From Saccharothrix obliqua (lineage in GTDB: Bacteria > Actinomycetota > Actinomycetes > Mycobacteriales > Pseudonocardiaceae), in the NCBI RefSeq assembly GCF_019375475.1, contig NZ_JAHXGQ010000008.1, positions 186,001 to 250,000 on the forward strand: a stretch of DNA of 64,000 nucleotides, in the 5' to 3' direction. Under the pieces are notes generated by a model that was not told the origin of the DNA, searched no databases, and saw only the letters and a list, made by a program, of their open reading frames with translations. The translations under genes were made by a program, and so were the position numbers. How positions within the stretch are numbered: position 1 is the first letter of the stretch; every line of letters begins with the position of its first letter. Shown here in pieces: positions 33,199 through 42,108 of this stretch.

Positions 33199-35514
33199 CT
33201 ACGGTCCGTTGTGGACGAACGGTGCCCACAGGTTCGGCTTGTCCGGGTGGGCGTCCCGCAGCAGGCGGACGGTGTGGTGCAACGCGGTGGCCGGGTCGTC
33301 GCCCGAGTCGAGCCGGTCGTGGAACGCGCGTGCGGCGGTCACCGACACCGAGTCCCGCAACGGCCACAGCCCACCGATCACGTGCCGGAAACCCGCGATC
33401 TGGAACGCCGACGCCAGGTGCAGCGACTCGTCGGCGTGCCGCGGCGTGCCGGCGGCGGTGGAGCACGCCGACAGGTAGGCCAGTTCCGCGCGTGCCAGGT
33501 CGAGCCGGCTGATCGCGGCCACGGACAGCGGGCCGTCGTGCAGGCGCAGCCCGCTGTTGGACGGCGACAGCAGGTCCACACCCGCGTGACACGCGAAGTG
33601 CGCGCGGTCGACGTGGGGCAGGGCGGCCAGCACGTTGGCGGCGGTCGCGGCCTCGCCGACCAGGGTCACGTCGGCCCGCTCGGGCAGTTCGGCCGCGGCG
33701 CCCGGCAGGTCCGGCAGGCCGGGTGTGCGTGGCAGCGCGACCGCGAGCCGCCGCCCGCCCGTGGTCGCGCGTGGGCGGTCCCGGGCCAACGCGCGCAGCG
33801 TGGGCGAGTACGACGAGACGGCCAGGTCCGGCATCCCGACCCGGCCGGGGTGCCCGGCGGCGTGCAGCGGCAGCAGACCCAGCGGGCCGATCGGGATCCA
33901 CCACACCCGTGACGGCCCGTCGCCGTGCGGCAGCACGCGGGCGATGCGCTCGCCCGCCACGTCCCACAGCCGGGCCAGCACCTCCCGGACCAGCCGCGGC
34001 CCGCGCAGCAGCCCGGTCAGCGACCGGTCGGCCGCGGCCTGCGCCAACACCGGGCCCAGCGCGAAGACCTCCCGCGTGGTCAGGTCGGGCAGCTCCACGT
34101 GGACCGGGTCGCCGGTCCGGCGCAGGACCACCGCGTCGCCCCGCCGGCGGGCGGCGTTGACCAGCACCACCGTCCCGTCCGGCAGCGCCGCGCGGATGTC
34201 CTCCCACGTGGCTGGCAGCAGGAACCGCTCGAACCCCGGCCTCGCCCGGATCTCGGCGAGCACGGCGTCGTACTCGGCCCACCCGCGCCGCCGGTGCTCC
34301 ACCGGTGCGTCCTCGTCCGCCAGCACCGTGCGCACCGCACGCAGCCGACGGCCCAGCTCCGGGTGCGCGTGCTCCAGGTCCGTCAGGTCGGAGCGCAGGT
34401 CCAGGGCGGTGCCCAGCAGGACACCGCGCCCGAGTTCCGCCACCCGCACCGCGCCCACCAGGTCGCCGACCGAGCAGTGCGCCGCCACCGCCTCCCCGAC
34501 CAGCCCGCTGTGCTCGCCGAGCCGGTGCTCCTGGTCGAACCGGCCGGCCTCACGGGGGAGGAGGGACGGCAGCAACCCCACGGCGACGTCGAGCACCCGC
34601 ACGGCGGTCTCGTGGTCACCGATCGCGTCGGCCGGCATCCCGACGACGAACGCGGTGTCCGCGTGCTCGGACGGCGGTGCCATCGTCGCCGCCTCGACCC
34701 GGTCGGCCAGTTCCCGCACCTGAGCGGACGTGGGCGCGTCTCGTCCCGCGTGCCAGGCCGCCGCCTGGTTGCGGAGCTGGGTCACCAGCCCCGGGTCGCC
34801 CGGTGGTGTGGTCGCGGCGGCCTCGGCGAACAGCCGCCGGGCCCGTGCCAGCAGGTCCGCGTCGCCGGTGTGCCGGTAGCCGCTCAGGCACACGCTGCCC
34901 AGGTTGCCCAGCACCGGCGGGCGGCCCGGGTGGTCGGGCGCCGGCGCGTCCAGCGCCTCCTGGAGGACCGCGAGCCCGCGCCGCAGGTCCTCCGGGCGTC
35001 GCGCGTGCTCGTACCGGGTCTGGTGGGCGCCACCCGGGTTGGACAGGTAGGTGGTCCGCTCCGGGTGGCGGGGCGGGCAGGACGCCACGGCGTCCGCGCC
35101 GAACTCCACGGCCAGGTCGAGGGCGGTCTCGTCCTCCGTGCGCCGGTACATCTCCAGCAACGCGCCGCACAGGTTGGACAGCCTGCCCGTGCGCTCCAGG
35201 TTGTCCTCGCCGGTCATCGCCACCGCCTCGGTCTTGCACTCGACCGCGCGCCGCAGGTCGGTCAGCACGCCGACGCGGCGGTAGCGGGCCTGGTAGGCGT
35301 TGCCCAGGTTGGTCAGGCTCAGGGCGCGGTCGGCGTGCCCGGGAGGGCTCGCGGCGAGGGCCTGCTCCGCGGCGGCGACGGCCCGTTCCAGCTCACGGGG
35401 GTCGCCGGTGAGCCGGTAGCCGGCGAGGTGGACGGCGGCCAGGTTGGCGAGCAACGCGCCGTCGTCGTTCCCGGCGTGGACCGCGGCGGTGGCCGCCTCG
35501 ACCGCCTGCCGCAC
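33199..35514 (-). CDS. TPR-CHAT protease, C-terminal portion (downstream of a frameshift)
   Basis: 771 residues from the first in-frame GTG, but the first ~250 continue the TPR array of the upstream reading frame, so this is best read as the 3' part of one interrupted gene. The C-terminal ~380 residues form a CHAT (caspase-HetF-associated with TPRs) peptidase domain with catalytic His643 in HFACHAG and Cys684 in YLSACSTA, then SFQ-like SAFQIAGFRHVIGGLW. CHAT proteases cut partner proteins when triggered through their repeat region; TPR-CHAT Csx29 of Craspase is the best-known example. All catalytic residues are present. Confidence 0.85.
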   Translation of the reverse strand: MRQAVEAATAAVHAGNDDGALLANLAAVHLAGYRLTGDPRELERAVAAAEQALAASPPGHADRALSLTNLGNAYQARYRRVGVLTDLRRAVECKTEAVAMTGEDNLERTGRLSNLCGALLEMYRRTEDETALDLAVEFGADAVASCPPRHPERTTYLSNPGGAHQTRYEHARRPEDLRRGLAVLQEALDAPAPDHPGRPPVLGNLGSVCLSGYRHTGDADLLARARRLFAEAAATTPPGDPGLVTQLRNQAAAWHAGRDAPTSAQVRELADRVEAATMAPPSEHADTAFVVGMPADAIGDHETAVRVLDVAVGLLPSLLPREAGRFDQEHRLGEHSGLVGEAVAAHCSVGDLVGAVRVAELGRGVLLGTALDLRSDLTDLEHAHPELGRRLRAVRTVLADEDAPVEHRRRGWAEYDAVLAEIRARPGFERFLLPATWEDIRAALPDGTVVLVNAARRRGDAVVLRRTGDPVHVELPDLTTREVFALGPVLAQAAADRSLTGLLRGPRLVREVLARLWDVAGERIARVLPHGDGPSRVWWIPIGPLGLLPLHAAGHPGRVGMPDLAVSSYSPTLRALARDRPRATTGGRRLAVALPRTPGLPDLPGAAAELPERADVTLVGEAATAANVLAALPHVDRAHFACHAGVDLLSPSNSGLRLHDGPLSVAAISRLDLARAELAYLSACSTAAGTPRHADESLHLASAFQIAGFRHVIGGLWPLRDSVSVTAARAFHDRLDSGDDPATALHHTVRLLRDAHPDKPNLWAPFVHNGP

Positions 35515-37115
35515 GTCTTCGGGTCGCCGGTGCGGGTGTGCCGGGAGTGGAGGGCGATGGCCAGGTTCGACAGCCGGCCCGGCCGCTCGGGGTCGCCCTC
35601 CGGGGTGGCGTCGACCGCCGCGCGCACGGCGGCGACGGCCCGGTCCAGGTCGTCCGGGTCCGCGCTGTGGGCGAACCGCGCCACGTGGGCGAGGCCCAGC
35701 GCGTTGAGCGGTTCCGGCGGCGCGGTGCCGTTCGCGGCGGCGGTGAGCGCCGTGCCGACCGCGATCAGCACGTCCTCCGGCGCGCCCGTGTGGTGGAAGC
35801 GCATCCGGTGCGCCGTGCTGAGCGCCGTCGCCGTGCTCGCGCGGTCGGGGTGGTCCGGGGCGGCGGTGGCCAACGCCTGCCCGACCAGCGCGACCGCCGC
35901 GTGCAGGTCGGCGAGGTCACCGGTCCGCTCGTAACGCACGCGGTGCAGGTCGCCGAGGGCTTCCAGGTGTTCGGGCAGCCCGGTGTCGGCCGCCTGCCGG
36001 GCCGCGTCGAACGCGGCGCCCAGGTGCGCGGGGTCGCCGTCGTGCGAGTAGCCGGCGCGGTGCAGGAAGGCCAGGTGCGCCGGCAGCCGGGGGCGCTCGG
36101 GGTGGCCCTCCGGCGCACGCTCGATCCCGCGGGTCGCGGCGTCGAGCGCTAATCGCCGGTCGTGCTCGTCGTACGTCCGCTCGAACCACACGCGGTGCAG
36201 CGCGGTGGCCGCCTCCCAGCCCGCCGGGTCGAGTTCGGCGGGGTGGCCGCCACCGCGGCGCGCCCGGTGGACCTCGACAACCGCGGCCGGCCACGGGGGC
36301 AGGTCCGGTCCCGCGCCCGCCGCGGCCTCCGCGCCCAGCTCGACACCGCGGTCCAGGTCGGCGGGCACGTGCGTGATCCGGTAGCGGAGCAGCAGGGCCT
36401 GGCTCAGCCCGGCCGTGATCGCCGCCCGGTCCGGGTCGTCCGCGGGCAGGCCGGCGAGCGCGGACTCCAGTGCCCCGACCGCCCGGTGGACGTCGTCGGC
36501 CGCACCCGCCGGCTCGAACGCCTTGAGGTGCAGCAACCCGATGTCGGCGAACCGCATCGGGTCCGCGGAGCACGCCGTCACCGCGGCGAGCGCGGCACGC
36601 AGGTCGTCCAGGTGCCCGGTGCGCTCGAACCACGCGTGCCGGCAGTCCGCCAGGTTGGCCAGCCGCCGGTCCCGCCCGGGTCGACCCGCAGGTGACGCCG
36701 CCACCGCCGCCTCGCACGCCTCGGTCGCACGGGTGAGGTCTTCCTCGGCCCGGCCGCGCCGGTAACGGGTCAGCAGCGAGAAGCCGAGGTTGGACAGCAG
36801 CACGGCGCGGTCCGGGTGGTCGGGCGGCGCGGCGTCGAGTGCGGCGGCCTTGGCGGTGACGGCCCGGTCCAGGTCCGCGAGGTCGCCCCGCGCCTCGTAC
36901 CGCGTCTGGTGGGCGACGCCCAGGTCGGCCATCAGCACCACGCGGTCGGGGTCGCCGGGCTCGGCCGCGGCGACCGCGGCGGTCAACCACTCGACGGCGG
37001 CGTCGAGCCCCACCCGTTTCGGCGCGCGACGTGCCTTCCGGGCAGCCGGACCGCGTTCGCGCCGCTTCCCCGAGCCCACTTCGCCCCCCTGGTCCGCACC
37101 GGCGGCGTTCGGCAC
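35319..37115 (-). CDS. TPR-CHAT protease, N-terminal TPR portion (ends in a frameshift)
   Basis: 598 residues; about 530 are genuine. It holds a basic N-terminal tail (KRRERGPAARKARRAPKR) and then roughly ten tetratricopeptide-like repeats of ~45-50 residues with recurring AVLLSNLG-xxL-TRYRR and GDLADLDRAV-type segments. After HSRHTRTGDP, at plus-strand ~35520, the frame is lost and the last ~65 residues are out of frame. The missing continuation (EDVRQAVEAATAAVHAG) is found in the -1 frame, which leads into the CHAT domain. The joined protein would be ~1,305 residues. GTG start. A single-base deletion or sequencing error explains it. Confidence 0.8.
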   Translation of the reverse strand: MPNAAGADQGGEVGSGKRRERGPAARKARRAPKRVGLDAAVEWLTAAVAAAEPGDPDRVVLMADLGVAHQTRYEARGDLADLDRAVTAKAAALDAAPPDHPDRAVLLSNLGFSLLTRYRRGRAEEDLTRATEACEAAVAASPAGRPGRDRRLANLADCRHAWFERTGHLDDLRAALAAVTACSADPMRFADIGLLHLKAFEPAGAADDVHRAVGALESALAGLPADDPDRAAITAGLSQALLLRYRITHVPADLDRGVELGAEAAAGAGPDLPPWPAAVVEVHRARRGGGHPAELDPAGWEAATALHRVWFERTYDEHDRRLALDAATRGIERAPEGHPERPRLPAHLAFLHRAGYSHDGDPAHLGAAFDAARQAADTGLPEHLEALGDLHRVRYERTGDLADLHAAVALVGQALATAAPDHPDRASTATALSTAHRMRFHHTGAPEDVLIAVGTALTAAANGTAPPEPLNALGLAHVARFAHSADPDDLDRAVAAVRAAVDATPEGDPERPGRLSNLAIALHSRHTRTGDPKTCGRRSRRPPPRSTPGTTTARCSPTWPPSTSPATGSPATPVSWNGPSPPRSRPSPRALPGTPTAP

Positions 37116-37230
37116 GTCGCGTGCTCGCGGCGGTGATCACGCAATGGAACCAGAGCGCCGCGTACGGCGGTCCACCGGGCTCCGGGGTCGCGGGGAACGG
37201 CACCGTCCACTGTGGTCGGACGCGCCGGGG

Positions 37231-39000
37231 TCACCGCTCGTCCGAGACGAGGCCGAACTCGGTCACCAGCTCGCCCACCTCCGTGGCGTCGAGCTTGCGC
37301 AGCAACCACTTCCGCAGCGGTGCGGGGCCGGGCAGGTGGATCTCCTCGCCGTCACGCAGGCGGCTGGTGGCGGCGAGCAGGCTGCGCACGTCGTAGGTGG
37401 AGCCGAACACCTCGGGCACGCCGCGGTCGACGCCCAGCAGCGTGTAGACCGCCTCCATCGGTGTGCGGACCGAATACTCGGTGGTGAAGATGCAGTCCCG
37501 GCTGGTCTCCGCGAACTGGCCGATGAACGCGAAGTTCACCGAGCCCTCGGGCACGACGTCCGGTCGGTCGCCCGCCCGGCGCGGCATGAAGAACGACGTC
37601 ACGTACGGCATCATCACCGGCACGCACTTCGCCGCGCTCGCCGCCAGCTCGGGGATGTCCTCCACGGGCACGCCCAGGTGGTACAGCCACTCCTGCGTGA
37701 TCTCCTCGCCCGTGCAGTCCTGCATCGCCTTCCGCACGTAGTCGCCGGGCTTCTCCACGAACAGCGAGTACAGCCACACCACGATCTCGTCGGGCTTCTG
37801 CTGCTTGAAGTGCGGTTGCCGGTTGACCGTCCAGCTCAGCAGCCAGTTGGAGTCCTTGGCGGTCACGATGCCGCCGGTGACGACCCGGCCGCTGAACGGG
37901 TCCCGCTTGCAGATCCGGCGGATGTGCTCGGGGATGCGCCGGTCGAGCGTGGTGACCGTGGCGGACTCCCACTTGGTCTGCGGGATGTGCGAGCCGAACA
38001 CGTCGGGTCGCCCGAACGACGGGTCCCTCGCCGCGATGCGCCGCCACAGGTCCCAGGCGGGCGCCGGGCCCTCGTCCAGCCGCGCGGGCGTGTGGTGGTC
38101 GCCGTTGTTCGAGTTCTCCGTCAACGAGCCGATGGTGATGAACAGCAGGTCGTCCGGGCCGAGGTCGACACCGCCCCGCTCGCCGCCGCGGTCCCAGTGC
38201 AGGCGGGTCGCCAGCTTGCGCTCCGGCGTGAGGTCGAAGTCGACGTCGGTCACCTCGGTGCTGAAGTGGAACACGACGCCCTGGTCCAGCAGCCACTTGT
38301 AGAGCGGCAGCACCAGGGACTCGTACTGGTTGTACTTGGTGAACTTCAGCGCCGAGAAGTCGGGCAGGCCGCCGATGTGGTGGATGAAGCGGTGCAGGTA
38401 CAGCTTCATCTCCAACGCGCTGTGCCACTCCTCGAACGCGAACATGGTCCGCCAGTAGAGCCAGAAGTTGCTCGCGAGGAAGTCCTCGCCGAACACCTCG
38501 TCGATGCGCTTGCCCTCCACCTCCTCGCGCGTGGCCAGGAAGATCCGGATGATGTCCTTCTGCGCCTTGTCGCTCAAGGTGAACAGGCCGTCGGTGTGCG
38601 CGTCCTCGCCGCGGTTCACGGTCGCGCGCTGGAGGGAGTAGTTCGGGTCGTCCTTGTTGAGCCAGTAGAACTCGTCCAGCACGCTCGCGCCCTCGACCTC
38701 CAGCGACGGGATCGAGCGGAACAGGTCCCACAGGCACTCGAAGTGGTTCTCCATCTCGCGACCGCCGCGGATGACGAAGCCCTTCTTCGGCTCCTTGATG
38801 CCGTCCAGCGCGCCACCCGGCAGGTTCAGCCTTTCCAGCACCGTGATGCGGTCGCCGGGCAGTTGCGCGTCCCGGATGAGGAAGGCCGCGCCGGACAGCG
38901 AGGCGAGCCCGGCGCCGACGAACCACGCGGACTTGTCGTCCACCCCTTCGGGTTTGCGCGGTCGGGCGAACGCTTCGTAGTTCCCGCTGCTGTAGTACAT
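37231..39000 (-). CDS. ohyA: Oleate hydratase
   Basis: A 589-residue FAD-dependent fatty-acid hydratase that adds water across the cis-9 double bond of oleate to give 10-hydroxystearate. Typical features: N-terminal FAD motif AWFVGAGLASLSGAAFL, RGGREMENHFECLWDLF with the conserved catalytic-loop Glu, PKYNQY-like KFTKYNQYESLV, and C-terminal FAIGQF-like NFAFIGQFAETSRDCIFTTEYSVRTPMEAVY. Length matches the family. GGAAGGG lies upstream of the ATG. It is a single gene between the TPR-CHAT gene and a 710-bp spacer and probably acts in membrane-lipid or fatty-acid detoxification, with no clear link to the clusters. Confidence 0.93.
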   Translation of the reverse strand: MYYSSGNYEAFARPRKPEGVDDKSAWFVGAGLASLSGAAFLIRDAQLPGDRITVLERLNLPGGALDGIKEPKKGFVIRGGREMENHFECLWDLFRSIPSLEVEGASVLDEFYWLNKDDPNYSLQRATVNRGEDAHTDGLFTLSDKAQKDIIRIFLATREEVEGKRIDEVFGEDFLASNFWLYWRTMFAFEEWHSALEMKLYLHRFIHHIGGLPDFSALKFTKYNQYESLVLPLYKWLLDQGVVFHFSTEVTDVDFDLTPERKLATRLHWDRGGERGGVDLGPDDLLFITIGSLTENSNNGDHHTPARLDEGPAPAWDLWRRIAARDPSFGRPDVFGSHIPQTKWESATVTTLDRRIPEHIRRICKRDPFSGRVVTGGIVTAKDSNWLLSWTVNRQPHFKQQKPDEIVVWLYSLFVEKPGDYVRKAMQDCTGEEITQEWLYHLGVPVEDIPELAASAAKCVPVMMPYVTSFFMPRRAGDRPDVVPEGSVNFAFIGQFAETSRDCIFTTEYSVRTPMEAVYTLLGVDRGVPEVFGSTYDVRSLLAATSRLRDGEEIHLPGPAPLRKWLLRKLDATEVGELVTEFGLVSDER

Positions 39001-39710
39001 GGCGTCGGTGCCCTTCCCGGTGCGGTGACGTCGGCCGCGCCTGCCGGTGAACGTACCTGCCGCCCGGGTGACCGCAACTCCAACGCGGGTGGGGTGTGCG
39101 AGTGGGAGCGGGGCACGGTCGCGCGGGGGGGGGGCGCGGTGCTCTCGACGGCTGCGGGGTGCGTGCCTTGAGGGCGGTGTCGGCCGGGGAGGGCGGGGGC
39201 GCTGTCGGACGGGAGGAACGGGTCCGGGCTGCGGGGAGGCTCACCGGGGAGAGCACCGTCGGCCGGCGGAAGGGCCGGGAGGGTTGGTCCGGCGAGGGCG
39301 CCGGGTGGGCGAGCGTTGTCGGACCGTCCCGGTAGGACGGTCGAGGCGAGGGTTCCTCATCATCCTGGCGATGTCCGGCTCGGTCGTCAAGTCGGCCCGG
39401 TGTGCGATTCCATAATCGGTGAATTACCCTCGCGACGGCCATTCCACGCGACCCGTGATAGTCGCCCGGGTGACTCCGCGTAGTCATCCGGTGGGTATTC
39501 GACCGGTGTTCCGACAATCCGGTGATCTCTGTGCGAATGGTCCGGACATCGGTTGACCTGGCCACTTCCGAACACCGTAGACTCGACTGGGCCGGGGGAC
39601 GATCCGGTCTTTTCGGGCCGTACGACCAGGGGTATTCCAGTCGTGCGGGAACCCCCCGGCGATGGCGCGTCGAAGTGCGGAAGCGAGTCGGCTGAATGAG
39701 GTGAAACGGG
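39001..39710. other. 710-bp intergenic region with poly-G tract upstream of the StrR-like gene
   Basis: No supported gene. The left half (to ~39340) is extremely G-rich on the plus strand and contains a run of ten G (39125-39134). The right half (~39390-39700) is clearly less GC-rich than its surroundings and holds a candidate promoter for the regulator gene. No typical StrR-type palindrome (GTTCGACTG-11-CAGTCGAAC) was found. Confidence 0.6.
39553..39583 (+). promoter_or_regulatory. Putative promoter for the StrR-like regulator
   Basis: TTGACC at 39553-39558 and TAGACT at 39578-39583 resemble housekeeping -35 and -10 boxes with a 19-bp spacer, slightly long. It lies in the less GC-rich half of the intergenic region, about 120 bp before the regulator start. 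Inferred from sequence only. Confidence 0.4.
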
Positions 39711-40685
39711 TTGCCCCCTTTCGCTCACGACACCGCGGACAATTCACCGCCGCGGGGCGGGACGCTGGAACCGGTCAATGAGCGGGTGCACATCGCGGCG
39801 CTGCTGCCCGCGGATTCGCCCCGCGTCAACGGGGAGGACGAGCGCCACACACGTGTGTTGTCCGAAGTGGACATAGAGCTGCCGCCGATCGTCGTGCACC
39901 GGCAGACCATGCGGGTCATCGACGGGATGCACCGGCTGCGGGCGGCGCTCGCGCGGGGTGAGCGGACGATCGAGGCGCGGTTCTTCAACGGCACCACCGA
40001 GGACGCCTTCGTGCTGTCGGTCGAGCTGAACTCGGGCACCGGCCTGCCGCTGTCCGCGACGGACCGCGCGGCGGCGGCGTCGCGGATCATCGCGTCGCAC
40101 CCCCACTGGTCGGACCGCTGGATCGCCGAGGTGGCGGGTGTCGCCACCCGCACGGTCCGCGCGTTGCGCCGCCGTGCAACCGGGGACGAGCAGCGGTTGA
40201 ACACCCGGGTCGGCCGGGACGGCCGGGTGCGCCCGCTCAGCTCCGCCGCCGGCCGCAGACGCGCGATGGCCGTGCTGGCGGACCGGCCCTCGGCCTCGCT
40301 GCGGGAGATCGCCCGCGAGGCGGGCATCGCGGTGGGCACGGCGCGCGACGTCCGCGAGCGCTTCCTGCGCGGTGACGACCCGGTGCCCGCGCAACAACGC
40401 CGCGCCGCACCGGAACCGGCGCCGGGCCTGCCGGTCGTGCCGCCGCGCAAGACACCCGCGCTGGCCCACCTGCGTGCCGACCCGTCGCTGCGGTTCACCG
40501 AGCTGGGCCGGACCCTGCTGCGCCTGCTGGACGCCCACTCGCGTGGCAGCGACGAGTGGGACCGGCTCGCGGGCGCGGTGCCGGCGCACTGCGCCGAGTC
40601 CGTCGCCGAAGCCGCGCAGGCGTGCGCGGACGCCTGGCACTACTTCGCGGGCCAGGTCTCCCGACCCGATCGCCGCGCGGGCTGA
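39711..40685 (+). CDS. StrR-like pathway regulator with ParB N-terminal domain
   Basis: 324 residues. The first half is a ParB/sulfiredoxin-like domain (VHIAALLPADSPRVNGED; PPIVVHRQTMRVIDGMHRLRAA; ARFFNGTTEDAFVLSVELN; GLPLSATDR), followed by two HTH-like segments (RWIAEVAGVATRTVRALRRR and SLREIAREAGIAVGTARDVRE). This is the layout of StrR, NovG, Bbr and Tei15-type activators of aminoglycoside, aminocoumarin and glycopeptide clusters. It is the only regulator in the right cluster and lies at its edge, so it probably activates it. TTG 39711 follows GAGG with good spacing; GTG 39786 is a shorter option. Confidence 0.85.
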   Translation: MPPFAHDTADNSPPRGGTLEPVNERVHIAALLPADSPRVNGEDERHTRVLSEVDIELPPIVVHRQTMRVIDGMHRLRAALARGERTIEARFFNGTTEDAFVLSVELNSGTGLPLSATDRAAAASRIIASHPHWSDRWIAEVAGVATRTVRALRRRATGDEQRLNTRVGRDGRVRPLSSAAGRRRAMAVLADRPSASLREIAREAGIAVGTARDVRERFLRGDDPVPAQQRRAAPEPAPGLPVVPPRKTPALAHLRADPSLRFTELGRTLLRLLDAHSRGSDEWDRLAGAVPAHCAESVAEAAQACADAWHYFAGQVSRPDRRAG

Positions 40686-40689
40686 CGCG

Positions 40690-41808
40690 ATGGGCGCGGA
40701 CATCGCCCTGGTCTGCGGCACCCGGCCAGAGTTGATCAAGCTCGCCCCGCTCGCGCGGGCGCTCGGCGCCGCCGCACGCGTCGTCTACACCGGACAGCAC
40801 CACGACACCGCCCTCTACGACCGGGTCCGGCGTGACCTCGGCCTGCCCGCCGACTTCCACGACCTGCGCGTCGGCGGTGGTCGACGTGGTGACCAGCTCG
40901 GTCGTGCCGTGTCCGCGCTCGACGCCGCGCTGGCGCACCGGCCGCCGTCGGTCGTGGTGGTGCAGGGCGACACCACGTCGGCGCTGGCGGGCGCGCTCGC
41001 CGCGAACGCCGCCGGACTGCCCCTGGCGCACGTGGAAGCGGGCCTGCGCAGCTACGACCGCGCGATGCCCGAGGAGCACAACCGGGTGCTGATCGACCAC
41101 CTGGCCGACCTGTGCTGCGCGCCGACCGAGGGCAACCGCGCCAACCTGCTGGCCGAGAACGTCCCGGACGCGCGCATCGCCGTCACCGGCAACACGGTGG
41201 TGGAGGCGCTGCTGGAAGCCCGGTCGGCACACCACCGGGAAGCCGCGTTGCTGGCCGGCTACGGGCTGGCGGTGGACGGGTTCGCGCTGGCGACGATCCA
41301 CCGGCCGGAGAACACCGACCGCCCCGCGGTGCTGCGGGACGTGCTGACGCAGTTGCGCGCCCTGCCGCTGCCCGTGCTGTTCCCGCTGCACCCGCGCACC
41401 GCCGCGCGGTTGACGGCGTTCGGCCTGGAGCACCTGCTGGACGGCCTGCTGGTCGCGGAACCGCTGGCCTACCCGGACTTCCTGGCGCTGATGAGCGCCG
41501 CCGCCGTCGTGGTGTCCGACTCCGGCGGCGTCCAGGAGGAGGTCAGCGTGCTCAAGCGCCCCGTGGTGGTGGTGCGGCGCAGCACCGAGCGGCCGGAGAT
41601 CGAGGGCACGTTCGGCACGCTGGTGCCGCCGGGACCGGCCATCGGCGCGGAGGTGCGGCGCTGGCTCGCGGACCCGGCGGGCAGCCGTGCCGCGCTGGCC
41701 GAGCTGCCCTCGCCCTACGGGGACGGTTCCGCGTCCGACCGGATCGCGGCGGCCCTGACCGCGCTCGCCCGGCGGAACGGCCCGCGCCCCGCGCTCGTCG
41801 CGCGGTGA
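40690..41808 (+). CDS. wecB: UDP-N-acetylglucosamine 2-epimerase (non-hydrolysing)
   Basis: A 372-residue GT-B-fold epimerase interconverting UDP-GlcNAc and UDP-ManNAc. Family signatures: VCGTRPELIKLAPL at the N-terminus, VVQGDTTSALAGALAA, AHVEAGLRSYDRAMPEEHNR, ATIHRPENTD and SDSGGVQEEV. ATG start 4 bp after the regulator gene. In this cluster it should supply or modify an amino-sugar nucleotide, although antibiotic clusters sometimes reuse the family for other UDP-sugars. The last codons (ARRNGPRPALVAR) are the first unit of a tandem repeat that continues past the stop. Confidence 0.9.
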   Translation: MGADIALVCGTRPELIKLAPLARALGAAARVVYTGQHHDTALYDRVRRDLGLPADFHDLRVGGGRRGDQLGRAVSALDAALAHRPPSVVVVQGDTTSALAGALAANAAGLPLAHVEAGLRSYDRAMPEEHNRVLIDHLADLCCAPTEGNRANLLAENVPDARIAVTGNTVVEALLEARSAHHREAALLAGYGLAVDGFALATIHRPENTDRPAVLRDVLTQLRALPLPVLFPLHPRTAARLTAFGLEHLLDGLLVAEPLAYPDFLALMSAAAVVVSDSGGVQEEVSVLKRPVVVVRRSTERPEIEGTFGTLVPPGPAIGAEVRRWLADPAGSRAALAELPSPYGDGSASDRIAAALTALARRNGPRPALVAR

Positions 41809-42090
41809 CGTGGCCCGTTCGCCCGGTGGCCGTGCTCGCCCGGTGGAACGGCCGATGCCTCGTGCTGGTCGTGTGGTGTCGTGGGTCGTTCGCCCGGTGG
41901 AACGGCTCACGTCCCGCGCTCGTCGCGTGGTGTCGTGGCCCGCTCGCCCGGCGGAACGGCCCGCGCCCCGCACTCGTCGCGCGGTGACGTGGCCCGCTCG
42001 CCCGCCACGACGGCCCATGCCCCGTGCTGGTCGTGGGCCACTCGCCCAGCGGAACGGCCCACGTCCCGCGCTCGTCGCGCGGTGACGTGG
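41774..42090. repeat. 54-bp degenerate tandem repeats starting in the wecB 3' end
   Basis: The block CGGCGGAACGGCC-CG-CCCGC-CTCGTCGCGCGGTGACGTGG recurs about six times, with GGAACGG cores at 41774, 41845, 41899, 41953, (ACGACGG) 42007 and 42051. The commonest spacing is 54 bp (18 codons), so the plus frame stays open through the array. The first unit encodes the C-terminus of the epimerase. The array fills the 300-bp space between two convergent genes and contains no other gene. Confidence 0.8.
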
Positions 42091-42108
42091 GCCGTCGTGG
42101 TGGGAGCG

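Noticed and set aside
35500..35530. Programmed -1 frameshifting in the TPR-CHAT gene
   Set aside because: No X-XXY-YYZ heptamer, internal Shine-Dalgarno or obvious downstream stem. A deletion or base-call error is simpler.
39001..39710. Classical StrR-type binding site upstream of the regulator
   Set aside because: Partial half-sites such as CTCGACTG and CCAGTCG are present but not in the expected inverted spacing.
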